Shown here in pieces: positions 32,757 through 43,430 of a stretch of 64,000 nucleotides of DNA. Position 1 is the stretch's first letter. Each line of letters starts with the position of its first letter. This stretch comes from Saccopteryx bilineata (taxonomy: Eukaryota; Chordata; Mammalia; Chiroptera; Emballonuridae): contig NC_089493.1 in the NCBI RefSeq assembly GCF_036850765.1, positions 166,033,640 to 166,097,639 on the forward strand, given 5' to 3'. The notes below the pieces were generated by a model. The model was not told the origin of the DNA. It saw nothing but the letters and a program-made list of their open reading frames with translations, and searched no databases. Both the position numbers and the translations under genes were made by a program.

Positions 32757-33175
32757 TGTGAGTTGGGGGCGCAGAGAGAGAGATCAGCAGACGGAATCAT
32801 CAAGGACTAGCAAAGGACCACCGCTCACTCAGGCAAATAGCCCTGAGTTCACGCTGTGTCCTAATTTTATTCACAAGACTTCAAAAAGTTTGTTTACTGA
32901 GAAATTGGCACAACATCAAGAGTAACTTTTACTTAAAGATACATGGAGTGTACCTGCAAGATAGCTTAGTAACAACATAATATCAGAAGGCATTAATTGC
33001 TATTGCTTCTATGGATCCCACAACATTCCTCTCCTTATCTTAAGGGATAACCTTGGAAAGTACAGAAATCTTATGAGAATGTTTTACTGAGAAAAGCCCA
33101 GCAACTGCCTTCAGTCACATAGACCTGTTTCAGTGACCCGCCTTCAAGTCACAAAACAACTTTCTTGGCAAAACA
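32757..33175 (-). mobile_element. Solo LTR of another ERV
   Basis: Non-pol sequence splitting the RNase H region. On the minus strand it starts TGTTTTGCCAAG and ends near CAACTCACAACA, with AATAAA about 110 bases before its end. These are LTR features; no internal ERV sequence accompanies it. Exact ends and target duplication are uncertain. Confidence 0.6.
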
Positions 33176-33181
33176 TTCATT

Positions 33182-33563
33182 TCTTTTTTTTTTCTTTTTT
33201 TTTTTTCTTTTTTCTGAAGCTGGAAACGGGGAGGCAGTCAGACAGACTCCCGCATGCGCCCGACTGGGATCCACCCAGCATGCCCACCAGGGGGCAATGC
33301 TCTGCCCCTCTGGGGCGTTGCTCTGTTGCATCCAGAGCCATTCTAGCACCTGAGGCAGAGGCCACAGAACCGTCCTCAGTGCCCGGGCCATTTTTGCTCC
33401 AATGGAGCCTTGGCTGCGGGAGGGGAAGAGAGAGACAGAGAAGAAGGAGGGGGGGTGTGGAGAAGTAGATGGGCGCTTCTCCTGTGTGCCCTGGCCGGGA
33501 ATCAAACCCGAGACTCCTGCACTCCAGGCCAACGCTCTACCACTGAGCCAACCGGCCAGGGCC
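33182..33563 (-). mobile_element. SINE family A with TSD
   Basis: Reversed full-length A copy flanked by AAAACATTCATTTCTT on both sides. It sits at the edge of the solo LTR in the provirus pol. Confidence 0.9.
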
Positions 33564-34408
33564 AAAACATTCATTTCTTGTTGGCTGTGTTCCCATCCAA
33601 GGCCATGCAATGGGTTATTCCACTACATCTGTTGTTATAGCTTCTCCAGCTCTTCGGACTCCCTGGTCGAGGAAGCTACTCCCATCGGTGAAGAGAGTAG
33701 TTTCTGCATTCAACAGTGGGAAATCCTGAAGATCTGGGCGGAGACTGGAAATAGTGTCAAGAAGTTCAAGGCAATCATGATCAGGGCCGGGCTGTTCCGC
33801 TGTCTCAGGCAGCAGGGTTGCCGGGTTGAGGGCTACTGACTTGGAGAATGTTACATGAGGAGGGTTCAAAAAGAGTACTTGGTATTGAGTTAACCTAGCG
33901 TTAGAAACCCATTGATCCGGTGGGGACTTTAGAAGGGCTTCAGTGTATGACCTCTATGTATTTGGAGGTCCTGCCCGAGAGTCAACTTCTGAGCTTCTTT
34001 GACTAGCACTGCCGTGGCAGCTATGGCTCTCATGCATGTGGGCTATCCTGTGGCTACAGGGTCTAGGCGCTTGGATAGGTAAGCAACGGGCCGCTTCCAA
34101 GGTCCAAGAGTCTGTGTGAGTACTCCTTTTGCTACCCTATGTTTTTCAGCTACAAATAACTGGAATGGCTTATTCAAATCAGGAAGTGCCAGAGCAGGGG
34201 CTGAGACCAAAGCTTCCTTCAGGGCTTAGAAAGCAGCTTCCTCAGTTGTTGTCCATATAAGGTCTGGACTTTTACCGAAGGTTGCTGTATATAGGGGTTT
34301 TGCTAATTCAGCAAACCCTAATATCTACAGTCTGCAATATCCGATAGCCCCTAGAAATTCTCGAACTTGTCTTTTTGTGGAAGGGGTCAGGATATCAAGA
34401 ATTGCCTG

Positions 34409-34665
34409 GGATTTCTACACTATAAAATGGGGGCAGAATGGGAGCTTGCTCTCTCTGGTTCCTGAGATTAACATTAGAACAGAGAGCAGACAGAAGAGCA
34501 GAAAGAGGCCATGTGGAGTCAGCCAGGAGAAGCAGCCAAGATGGTGGAGTGTTGAGTGAGAAGCCAGTTTGTGCAGAGTTTGTGCAGGGAGAAGGAAGGA
34601 GATGGGGGACAGAGGTGAATAAGTCTGGTGAGCTAGAAACCTTTGATTCTACGAAACTCCGGATT
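34409..34665 (+). promoter_or_regulatory. LTR-derived leader of the retrocopy
   Basis: Begins near CACTATAAAATGGGGGCAGA and contains AGCCAAGATGGTGGAGTG, CCTTTGATTCTACGAAACTC. The same blocks, in the same order, occur on the minus strand at about 58790-59060. The similarity ends close to GAAACTCCGGAT, about 15 bases before the SERPINI1 ATG, the place where a splice junction between an LTR exon and SERPINI1 exon 2 would be expected. It may carry promoter sequence because a TATA-like element is included. Confidence 0.8.
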
Positions 34666-34679
34666 GAAACTATTCCAAC

Positions 34680-35912
34680 ATGGCTTTCCTTGGACTCTTA
34701 TCTTTGCTGGTTCTGCAGAGTTTAGCTGTCGGGGACACTTTCCCTGATGAGAGCATTGCTGAGTTGTCAGTGAACATGTATAACCACCTTCGAGCTACTG
34801 GGGAAGATGAAAATATTCTTTTCTCTCCACTGAGTGTCACCTTTGCAATGGGAATGATGGAACTTGGGGCCCAAGGATCTACCCGGAAAGAAATCCGTCA
34901 TTCAATGGGATATGACAGCCTAAAAAATGGTGAAGAATTTTGTTTCTTTAAGGATTTTTCTAACATGATTACTGCTGAGAAAAGCCAGTATGTGATGAAA
35001 ATTGCCAATTCCCTCTTTGTGCAAAATGAATTTCATGTCAATGATGAGTTTTTGCAAATGATGAAAAAATATTTTAATGCAGAAGTTAATCATGTGGACT
35101 TCAGTCAAAGTATCGCTGTGGCCAAACACATCAATAAGTGGGTGGAGAATAACACAAAGAGTCTTTTGAAAGATTTGGTGTCCCCAAGAGATTTTGATAC
35201 TGTCACTCATCTGGCCCTCATCAATGCTGTTTATTTCAAGGGGAACTGGAAGTCACAATTTAGACCCGAAAACACTAGAACCTTTTCCTTCACTAAAGAT
35301 GATGAAAGTGAAGTCCAAATTCCAATGATGTACCAACAAGGAGAATTTTATTATGGAGAATTCAGTGATGGCTCCAATGAAGCAGGTGGTATCTACCAAG
35401 TCCTCGAAATACCATATGAGGGAGACGAGATAAGTATGATGCTGGTGTTGTCCAGACAGGAAGTCCCACTGGCCACGCTGGAGCCACTGATCAAAGCACA
35501 GCTGATTGAAGAGTGGGCCAACTCTGTGAAGAAGCAAAAAGTGGAAGTGTACCTGCCCAGGTTCACTGTGGAACAGGAAATTGATTTAAAAGGTGTTTTG
35601 AAGGCTCTTGGAATAACTGAAGTTTTCATCAAAAATGCAAATTTGACAGCCTTGTCCGATAACAAAGATATTTTCCTTTCTAAAGCAATTCACAAGTCCC
35701 TCATCGAGGTTAATGAAGAAGGCTCTGAGGCTGCGGCCACCTCAGGAATGATTGCAATTAGTAGGATGGCTGTGCTGTATCCTCAAGTTATTGTCGACCA
35801 TCCATTTTTCTTTCTTATCAGGAATAGGAGGACAGGTACAATCCTATTCATGGGACGAGTCATGCATCCTGAAACAATGAACTCAAATGGACATGATTTT
35901 GAGGAGCTTTAA
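34680..35912 (+). CDS. SERPINI1: Neuroserpin-like retrogene, full-length open frame
   Basis: A 410-codon uninterrupted frame, the same length as neuroserpin, a secreted serpin that inhibits tissue plasminogen activator. Visible features: N-terminal signal peptide (about residues 1-16, [18 protein letters not shown]), serpin core with [10 protein letters not shown] and INKWVENNT, hinge [11 protein letters not shown], reactive loop ISRMAVLY with the Arg-Met scissile pair expected for a trypsin-like target, the serpin signature [20 protein letters not shown], and the terminal HDFEEL signal for retention in the secretory pathway. N-glycosylation sites NNTK and NLTA are present. No disabling change is seen, which suggests a young or selected copy. 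Expression is not shown; a multi-exon parent is presumably elsewhere. Confidence 0.9.
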   Translation: MAFLGLLSLLVLQSLAVGDTFPDESIAELSVNMYNHLRATGEDENILFSPLSVTFAMGMMELGAQGSTRKEIRHSMGYDSLKNGEEFCFFKDFSNMITAEKSQYVMKIANSLFVQNEFHVNDEFLQMMKKYFNAEVNHVDFSQSIAVAKHINKWVENNTKSLLKDLVSPRDFDTVTHLALINAVYFKGNWKSQFRPENTRTFSFTKDDESEVQIPMMYQQGEFYYGEFSDGSNEAGGIYQVLEIPYEGDEISMMLVLSRQEVPLATLEPLIKAQLIEEWANSVKKQKVEVYLPRFTVEQEIDLKGVLKALGITEVFIKNANLTALSDNKDIFLSKAIHKSLIEVNEEGSEAAATSGMIAISRMAVLYPQVIVDHPFFFLIRNRRTGTILFMGRVMHPETMNSNGHDFEEL

Positions 35913-36138
35913 ATTATTTCACTTGAATAATAAGAAAAATAGTAACTTAAGCACATTGTATCTGTGACTGGTATATAGTTAAGATTTATGTTTTACAACA
36001 TATTTTAAGATAATATTTAAAATAACTCTAGATAAAAACAATGTATGTAAATTATAAGCCAGCTTGTCAAGGAACATTATCAGTATTATTGAGGTAATAG
36101 TCTTGGCATGCCATTGTATGTGTTGTGCTGGTATTTAA

Positions 36139-36144
36139 AATAAA
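36139..36144 (+). terminator. Poly(A) signal of the retrocopy
   Basis: AATAAA, 18 bases upstream of the genomic A tract that marks the reverse-transcribed mRNA end. Confidence 0.85.
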
Positions 36145-36467
36145 AGGACATAGTGACCGTGAAAAAAAAAAAAAAAAAAAAAAAGAATTGCCTGAATTCT
36201 TCTAGATGATAAAGTCCTCTTACCTTCTCTGAGGTCATACCCGAGATACGTGGCTGTCCGAACCTTTACTTGGGCCTACTTGCTGGATACACAATACCCG
36301 AGCTGGTCGAGGGTGTGGAGCAAGTCTCTGGTAGCTTCTTTGCAGGTTTCCTCAGAGTCTGCTGCGAGGAGAAGGTCATCTATATATTGGAGTAGTGTAT
36401 AACCTATGGATGTGATTCCCGAAAAGGTTGTAAATTCTTGCTTAATGCCTCATCAAATAATGTTGGA

Positions 36468-36855
36468 GAGTTTTTTATTTGTTTTTTTTTTTTTTTCTTT
36501 CTGAAGCTGGAAACGGGGAGAGACAGTCAGACAGACTCCCGCATGCGCCCGACCGGGATCCACCCAGCACGCCCACCAGGGGGCGACGCTCTGCCCCTCT
36601 GGGCCTTGCTCTGTTGTGACCAGAGCCACTCTAGCGCCTGGGGCAGAGGCCAAAGAGCCATCCCCAGCGCCTGGGCCATCTTTGCTCCAATGGAGCCTTG
36701 GCTGCGGGAGGGGAAGAGAGAGACAGAGAGGAAGGAGAGGGGGAGGGGTGGAGAAGCAGATGGGCGCTTCTCCTGTGTGCCCTGGCCGGGAATCGAACCC
36801 AGGACCTCTGCACGCCAGGCCGACGCTCTACCACTGAGCCAACCGGCCAGGGCTG
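36468..36855 (-). mobile_element. SINE family A in RT region
   Basis: Reversed full-length A copy, flanked by GTTGGAGAGTTTTT / GTTGGGAGTTTTT. It separates the RT active-site segment from upstream RT. Confidence 0.88.
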
Positions 36856-37817
36856 TTGGGAGTTTTTAAACCCCTGAGGCAATCTTGTCCACATTAGCTG
36901 TCCAGAAAATCCCCCTTCTGGATCAATCTATTCAAAAGCAAAAATAGGCTGACTCCTTTCAGCTAAAGGGATGGAGAAAAAAGCATCTTTTAAGTTGAGG
37001 ACCGTATAGTAAGTGCGGTCCGGAGGTAGAAGACTCAGAAGAGTGTAGGGTTCGGAACCATCGGATGAATTGTTTCAACCCGGAGATTGACTTCTCGGAG
37101 GTCCTGGACTGGTCTATAGTCCTCTGTCCCTGGCTTTTTGACAGGGAGTAATGGAGTATTCCAAGGAGAGTGACACAGCCTTAGAATGCCTGCTTTTAAG
37201 AGTCTATTTATATGCTTTGAAATCCCTTTTTTTAGCTTTCTGCGGGATTGGGTATTGCCGGACTCATATGGGTAGTGCGTGCTTGCTAGCTGAACATGGA
37301 CAGGGGGCTGATGACTAGCTAGTCCAGGTGACTTTGTTTCTGCCCAAACGCCCAGTACTTCTGCGAATAATTCCTCTAAAAAGGTAGAGGGAACTGCTTG
37401 GGACAGTTCCTCTATTAACAAGTATTCCTCTGACAAGGGTACTGTTACTAATATGGACGGGGTTGAAGCTGGATCTAAAGTTAACGTAGTTGCCTCCCCA
37501 TGGAAGGAGATGGTAGCATGTAGTTTGTGTAGGAGGTCTCTTCCAAGGAGAGGATAAGGACACTTTGGCATTACTAGGAACAAATGAGAGATAGTTCCCT
37601 TCCCAAGGTCAGTGATCCTTACCTTCGTCCATGGGTATGACTTAGCTTTTCCCGTTGCTCTAACAATGGTGGTCTTCTTTGAAGAGAGTGGTCCTGTAGC
37701 TTCTTGTAGTACCGAATAAGTGGCCCCCGTGTCCACAAGGAATTTGGTGGGCTTCCCATCAATGGACAGTGTTACCAGGGGTTCCTGGGGGCCTAACGGT
37801 ATGGAACCCTGGCCCCT

Positions 37818-39379
37818 TCAGTCTTGATCCTCGAAGAGGACCTGTCTTTTCTTCTCCTTTAGCTTAGGACACTCATTTTTCCAATGCCCGGTCTCCTTGC
37901 AATAAGCACATTGATTCTTGTCTAGAGGCGGTCTACTATTCTACCCTTTCCTTTGTCGCTTTCCTTTAGCAGGTTTCTTTTGTTGGGCTACGATTAGTAT
38001 TTTTGCCACCTTTTCTGCACCTCGTATCTCTGGATCCTCCCTGTTCATATAAACTTTCTGACTAACTTCTAAAAGCTTGCTTCTATTTTCTCCTTTAAAT
38101 CCTTCTAACTTTTGTAACTTCTTTCTAATATCTGGGGCCGCTTGGGAGACAGAGGCTACGTTTATGAGCCTCCTGTTCTCTGGGGCATCCAGGTCTAATG
38201 GAGTGTATGTTCTATAGGCTTCTAAAAGCCTTTCAAGGAAAGCCGAAGGAGATTCATCCTTTCCCTGGATGATTTCGCTGACTTTACTAAAATTAGTTGG
38301 TTTCCTTGCTGCTGCCCGGAGACCCCTGAGCAGGAAATCATGATACTTGTGTAAAGCCTCCCGTCCCCTAGAAGTGTTGGAGTCCCAGTCAGGGGGGGTC
38401 GAAGGTAGAACTTCTTCTAATTCTTGCCTTTGACTAAGGTTATGTAGATCTCCATCCCCTAATGCTGCTTTAGCAGCCTCTTGGTAGATTCTTTCCCTTT
38501 CCTCAGAAGTGAAGAGAGTATAAAGAACCTGTTGACAATCATCCCAAGTAGGACAATGAGTATGGAAAATGGTTTCAAGAAGAAAAATTAGACTCTGGGG
38601 TTTCTCTGAAAACAGGGGGTTCTGATGTTTCCAATTATATAAATCACTAGTAGAGAAGGGGACATAAATTAATCTAGCTGGGCCCCTAGGATCCCCCCCT
38701 GCAGCTTCTCGGAGGGGAAGCAAAGGTGCCGGCTTTGGAGCTGGTGGCATACTAGGATGACTATAATTGGCCCCTGTACGGGTATGGGGTGGGCTTTCCC
38801 AAGAGGGGGCCAGTCCAGGTTGTGGGTTTGCTGCGGGGGGTAGCCCTGTGGCTTTAGGCGGGTCCTCAGCTTGCTCTGGATACGGAGGAGGAATGGGATC
38901 TAGTAAGGACTCAACGGCCCCTGGATCTTCTTGTATTACTGGATAAAGTCTGCGGGCAGGCTGTGGCTGTTGTCTCAAAGTTTCTTGTTTTGGGGAGGGA
39001 AGCCTCCCTTTGCCTTCGTTTGGGGTTGCCAATAGGACAGCTTTTCCTCCTGCCCGGACTTTATCTCCCTTAATATAGTTCTTAAAAAATTTCTTAACAT
39101 AACCTGGTCTTCCCGTGGCTATGTCAATCCACACATCTATATATGGCATCTGGTCAGGGTGCAATAGACATTTGCCCTGACAGCAAAGAGTGTGGGTAAA
39201 TTGAAAGTGCCCTCTGAGGGCCACCCTACACCAAAGGTTGGCCATTCTAGTTCACAAAGAGTCCGCAACGTGGTGGAATCAACAGGAGTCCTATAGTCTC
39301 GTGCCCTGCGAGAGAAATCAGAAAAGTTATCAAGTAAGCACTGAAGAGGCGTTAGGGCAGCAGATTACCCCTGACCCAT
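37818..39379 (-). pseudogene. Gag of the provirus, broken
   Basis: An ATG at 39379 opens with MGQ, the N-myristoylation type start, but an early stop follows at codon 5. A 434-codon open part (37941-39245) covers matrix, a proline-rich stretch and capsid with the gammaretroviral Arg/Lys-rich end. A stop near 37941 precedes the nucleocapsid. One CCHC zinc knuckle (C-X2-C-X4-H-X4-C, 37869-37910) remains. The last codon is TGA at 37818-37820 and protease continues in the same frame, the stop-suppression layout of gammaretroviruses. Confidence 0.9.
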
Positions 39380-39742
39380 GGCCCTTGACTCTCAAAGGAA
39401 TCCTGTGAGGAAGCAACGGGCGAAGCAGACAAACCAACCAAATATGCGCACGAAACAAACAAAACTTCTAAACCAAAACCAAAGGGAGAAGGCAGCGTCC
39501 TGCGTTCCCCGACTGACCGGGTGGGGAGAAATCAGGTGGCGTCCCGCCTGCTCCACTACACCCTTTTCTAACCAGAGCTCTGTTTCCAAATATTCCAAGA
39601 GGAAGCTTCCTTACCAAACAGTCTCGAGACTCCAAATGTTTCAAATCAGCCAAATTCAGTTTCCAAATGGCAACTGCCGGAGGCTGGCCAGCTACCAACG
39701 TCTGCTGCAGCCCACTCCGTGAGGAGGGGTCTTACATGGCCA

Positions 39743-39760
39743 ATCTCGCTGGGGCCTCCA
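39743..39760 (-). other. Primer-binding site for tRNA-Thr
   Basis: Minus strand TGGAGGCCCCAGCGAGAT is complementary over 18 bases to the 3' end of tRNA-Thr(UGU) plus CCA as I remember it. It is two bases inside the 5' LTR, the normal retroviral place. Confidence 0.9.
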
Positions 39761-39762
39761 TG

Positions 39763-40146
39763 TGTTACATCCCAGGAGACAGACCATAGCAAACCCAAAG
39801 TGAATTTTATAAGTTTTATTGCAAACCTGCACGGGGACTGCAGGCAACCCACGCAAGGGAACACTGCAGCCCTGAGCCTCTAAAATGGCTCCTTTTTATA
39901 GGGTGGCTATCTAGGCTGAGCAAGCAAGCAATGTTTACAAGAGCAGGAGAGGTGCAATTAGCTGACCTTGTTCTTGGCTAAGTCTCTAAGGTAGGGAGGG
40001 CTTCCTTGCTGCTGGGTACATAGAGTTCAGTGAAAAATATTGCTACATTTCTAATGGTTGTTTATCTTTTTTTTCCTCCAGCCATGTATTGGATGTACTC
40101 AGTTTTCATGGCTGGTGGCCTGTACCACTTGTCCTAAGATATCACA
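39763..40146 (-). repeat. 5' LTR
   Basis: Pair of the LTR at 28834, from TGTGATATC to GATGTAACA on the minus strand, with TATAAAA and AATAAA in the right order. The splice/leader region between it and gag (39380-39742) shows no gene. Confidence 0.92.
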
Positions 40147-41289
40147 ATGTGTAGAGCCTTCCCTCTGGGGAATCATCCCCATAGCCACTTGTAGTCTCTG
40201 TCTCTTTTGCTAGCAGACAGAACAGCTCTTGTTCCTTGCAGGGTGCAAGAAGAATATGTCTAGGTCCAGCGCATCTCTGCATTGCTGCAGCAGCCCCAGG
40301 TCTGCTCATTTCAGTGACCTGGGCAACCACCTCAAGGAACCACAGTGGGAAATCCACTCAGTGGTTCTAACCACCTTCCAATCCTGGAGGGCTTTTTTCT
40401 GTTGGGCATTGACATATCCCGCTTTAATGCTTCCTTCAAATTTCCATAGTGGTTTCTATAGGATTTGGCTTCATATGGGCATCCCTTTATAAGCCAGAGT
40501 TCCATTGCCCTTCTACCTGACCATGTGGGCAGGCCATTTCTTACTGATTTACGCCACTGTTTTTCATGAGTCAGTAAAAACCCAAACATGGGGGCAAACA
40601 GTCTGCATTTTAGCCTGTTGAGTGGTATTCTACCTTCTTCCATTAGAATGGCGGCCTTACAGACAAGATGTTTTATGCTCACTTTGGAACAGCCGTTATA
40701 AACCAAGCAGCTCTTTGCTGGTCAATAGAAAGCAGCTCATAGGAGACTGTCCAGGTGGTGGTAGAAACTGGCAGCTCATCAAGTAATTCCAAAGTCAGTC
40801 CTAAGAGAAAAAGTGTGCCTGCTGAGGAATATGATAGCTCTTTGCATTCTCCCAGTAGCATGTTCCTGCACAAACAACTTCTATTTTATTATGGAACTCT
40901 TCTGGGCACATTAGAGAATTTCTCTGACATAACCCAAAATATTATTGGCATTTCATGTTTAGGGTTATTTTCTGTTTTAGGTATAGGAACAGTTTCAGTT
41001 AATGTAATAGCATGATAGTAATAGTGCCTCAAATGGAAATTCTTTGGTCCAAAGTCCCAGCTATCATCACTGAGAGGCACTCACAGACTTTTGCCTTAAG
41101 TTCCAGTGTACACGCAGCACAAGGCCACTGCATATAGAATTTGTCCCTGCTGACACTCCTTCCATTTTATACTGTTTGAAATTAACAAGCTGTGCGGGCT
41201 CAGGCTGCTCTTCTATACCATGGGTTGCCTGTGGACACCCAGGAATCAAGGTTCCTTATTCCCCACCCTTTTTATCCTTCCTCTTCCCA
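40147..41289 (-). pseudogene. ERVL-like pol, upstream part
   Basis: The region continues the pol interrupted by the gammaretroviral provirus. Minus-strand fragments such as the 124-codon frame 40332-40706 and QELFCLL followed by ETTSGYGDD resemble RNase H-to-integrase linker sequence of ERVL, with many stops. Low similarity otherwise. Confidence 0.5.
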
Positions 41290-41765
41290 AATCACATATT
41301 TCAATGAGTCAGCGCTGATCTAGTAAATTTCACTTCTCCTGATACCAACTTCAATGACATTTGACACCAATCATCTGGAGTTAGACCAAACTTGACAGGT
41401 TGAGGGCATGGCCTTCCACAAGACTGCCTTCACGTCAGGTACCAGCTGCAAGCTTGGGTGTCCCCAGGCCATCCACACTTCTGACCAGCTGGTACAAATT
41501 TGGAGGTTCTCATTACTCCTTCAGGATCAATAATTCACTAGAAAACTCATAGAACTCAAGAATGTCTCTATACTTACAATATAATTTTATTATAATAAGT
41601 AAAAAAATTATCTGCAGATATAAATCTGAAGAAACCATAGGCAGAGACTCATAAACTATTAGGGACCACCATGAAGAACAAAAACACTCCTGTCACTTGA
41701 GAAATTTCAAGGATTTAAAGACTATCACCCAGGAACTGCGGGAAATAACTGGCTAAATTCTTTAT
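41290..41765 (-). mobile_element. 5' LTR of ancient ERVL-like provirus
   Basis: Partner of the LTR at 25860-27300 (shared ATCTGGAGTTAGACC, CACAAGACTGCC, CTCCTGTCACTTGAGAAATT). Strongly diverged. Confidence 0.6.
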
Positions 41766-41779
41766 TATATAAAGATGGA

Positions 41780-41990
41780 TATACAACATTTTGTTCATTC
41801 ATCTGTTGTTGAATATTTGGGTTGACTCTACATTTTGGCTATTATGAATAATGTTGCTATAGCCTTGTATACAAGTTTTGGTGTGGACATATGTTTTCAT
41901 ACCTAGGAGTGGGATTTCTAAGTCATATGGTAACCTGTGTTTAACTTTTTCTTTTACAAAGAAATTGTTTATTGGAAGGAAACCAGGGAA
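41780..41990 (-). repeat. Old L1 ORF2-end fragment
   Basis: Reversed L1 phrases TTTTGGCTATTATGAATAAT and GAGTGGGATTTCTAAGTCAT, then unrecognised AT-rich sequence to 42147. Confidence 0.65.
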
Positions 41991-42147
41991 ATAATACAAA
42001 TTAGATCAAGATGTGAGAAGTGAGTATATTAATGAAATAATTTGTATTTTCATCTCAGGATACCCCAAAAGCAGCATATGTAACTAGCTTCTCTTCTTTA
42101 AACATTGTTAATTTTTATGATTTATTAAAAAATGAAAAATATTTTTA

Positions 42148-42465
42148 GGCCCTGGCCAGCTTGCTCAGTGGATAGAGCATCGGCCCAGCATATGGACATC
42201 CTAGGATTCTCAGTCACAGCACACAAAGAAGCAACCATCTACTTTTCTCCACTTCCTTCTCCCTCTTCCCCTCCCACAGCCAGTAGCTTGGTTGGTTCAA
42301 GCATGGGCGGGGCGCTGAGGATAACTTGGTCAGAGTGAATCATCGTCATTTGTTAAAAATAGCTGGGTTGCAAGCAACCACTACAGATGGGGTTGTCTGG
42401 TGGATACGAGGTGGGGTACTTGTGGGAGTCTGTCTCACTATTTCCTTTCCTGTCACTTGAAAAAA
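42148..42465 (+). mobile_element. SINE family A (diverged)
   Basis: GGCCCTGGCCAGCTTGCTCA head, CCTCCCACAGCCAGTAGCTT body. A tail fragment of another A copy follows at about 42541-42600 (GGCGCATGCTGGAGTCTGTC). Confidence 0.75.
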
Positions 42466-42654
42466 TATATTGTTAAAACAACAGTTATTCAGTATGCAGA
42501 ATTCAGTCTTGAGTTATTACTTTTTGCTTAATGTGATTTCCCAGTCGGGGCGCATGCTGGAGTCTGTCTCACTATCTTCCCTCCTCTCACTTAAAAAAAA
42601 TTAACAATAAAAATAAATAAATAAAGCATATAGTTAATATTTGTGTATTTTAAG

Positions 42655-43015
42655 TCCTGGCTGGTTGGCTCTGTGGTAGAGTGCTGACCTGGCATGTGGA
42701 AGTCCTGGGTTTGATTCCCAGTCAGGGCACAAAGAAGAGGCAACCATCTGCTTCTCACCCCCTTCTCTCTTTTTCTCTTCCCCTCCCTCAATCATGACTT
42801 GATTGTTTCAATCGCGTTGGCCTGGGCACTGAAGATGGCTCTGTGGAGCCTCCACCTCAGGAGCTAAAAATAGCCCAGTTGCGAGCAGCGGCTCCAGATG
42901 AGCAGATCATTGCCCCAAACGGAGGTCACCAGGTGGACCCCGGTCAGGGCAAATGCAGGAATTTGTCTCTCTATCATCCCTCTTCTCAGTTAAAAATTTA
43001 AATAAATATATTTGT
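42655..43015 (+). mobile_element. SINE family A (diverged)
   Basis: TCCTGGCTGGTTGGCTCTGT head, GGTTTGATTCC B box, and a body with TTGCCCCAAACGGAGG. Old copy. Confidence 0.8.
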
Positions 43016-43067
43016 TCATTCTAATCCTGATATCATCTTAGCAGGATCAATAAAAAAAATTAATTGT

Positions 43068-43145
43068 GTCCTGGCTGGATAGTTCAGTTGGTTAGAGCAC
43101 AGAGGTTGCTGGTTCGATCTTGGGTCAGGGCACATGCAGGAACAG
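43068..43145 (+). mobile_element. VES-type SINE fragment
   Basis: GTCCTGGCTGGATAGTTCAG and TGGTTCGATCTTGGGTCAGG, lacking its tail. Confidence 0.65.
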
Positions 43146-43154
43146 ATAAAATGT

Positions 43155-43430
43155 TGATATAAAGTTGTGTTTCTCAAAGTGTGTTCCTTGGGCCAGTAAC
43201 ATCAAGCAGCTCCTGGGAATTGGAATGAAAAGAAAATTCTCAGGCTTTTCACACCTACTGAATCAGAAACTCTGGTGTGTGTGTTTTTAAAAGACTTACA
43301 GGTGATTCTGATGGGGGTCTAGACATTGTGAAACACCTTTGATGAGATTGAGTTTATAACAACCATTAGAACAGTGCCTGGCATACAGTAAACAGTATGT
43401 TAACGAACATTTAGAAAACGAGTCAATAAG
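43155..43430 (+). repeat. MER5-like hAT remnant and L2 scrap
   Basis: GTGTTCCTTGGGCCAGTAAC, ACTGAATCAGAAACTCTGGT and GGTGATTCTGATG match the MER5 pattern; CAGTGCCTGGCATACAGTAA after it is L2-like. 43431-43600 has no recognised feature. Confidence 0.6.

Larger units (their letters stand above)
34409..36182 (+). mobile_element. SERPINI1: SERPINI1 processed retrocopy (intronless)
   Basis: Intronless cDNA copy with poly(A) tail (36162 onward) flanked by an exact duplication AAGAATTGCCTG (34397-34408 and 36183-36194), inserted in the provirus pol in antisense orientation. The first about 255 bases (34409-34665) are LTR-like and not gene-specific; they match the reverse complement of about 58790-59060. 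The AATAAA at 36139-36144 lies 20 bases before the A tract. Confidence 0.93.
31230..37817 (-). pseudogene. Pro-pol of the provirus, fragmented
   Basis: In order from high to low coordinates: protease with DTGA active site (37035-37736 frame), start of reverse transcriptase, RT active site YIDD at 36375-36386, RNase H with TDGSS (33615-33869) and its C-terminal half (32262-32630), integrase core (31275-31886). The RT frame is interrupted by a SINE and by the SERPINI1 retrocopy, RNase H by a solo LTR and a SINE, plus several stops. Cannot encode a full polyprotein. Confidence 0.9.
28834..40146 (-). mobile_element. Gammaretrovirus-like endogenous provirus (ERV-T-like)
   Basis: Complete proviral layout on the minus strand: 5' LTR, primer site complementary to tRNA-Thr, gag, pro-pol, env, 3' LTR. 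The 5-bp duplication ATGTG (28829-28833 and 40147-40151) is exact. By eye the LTRs differ at roughly 20 of 380 positions, so the insertion is not recent. All genes carry lesions, and four later insertions (two SINEs, a solo LTR, a SERPINI1 retrocopy) lie in pol. Similarity to HERV-T is inferred from the primer tRNA. Confidence 0.92.
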
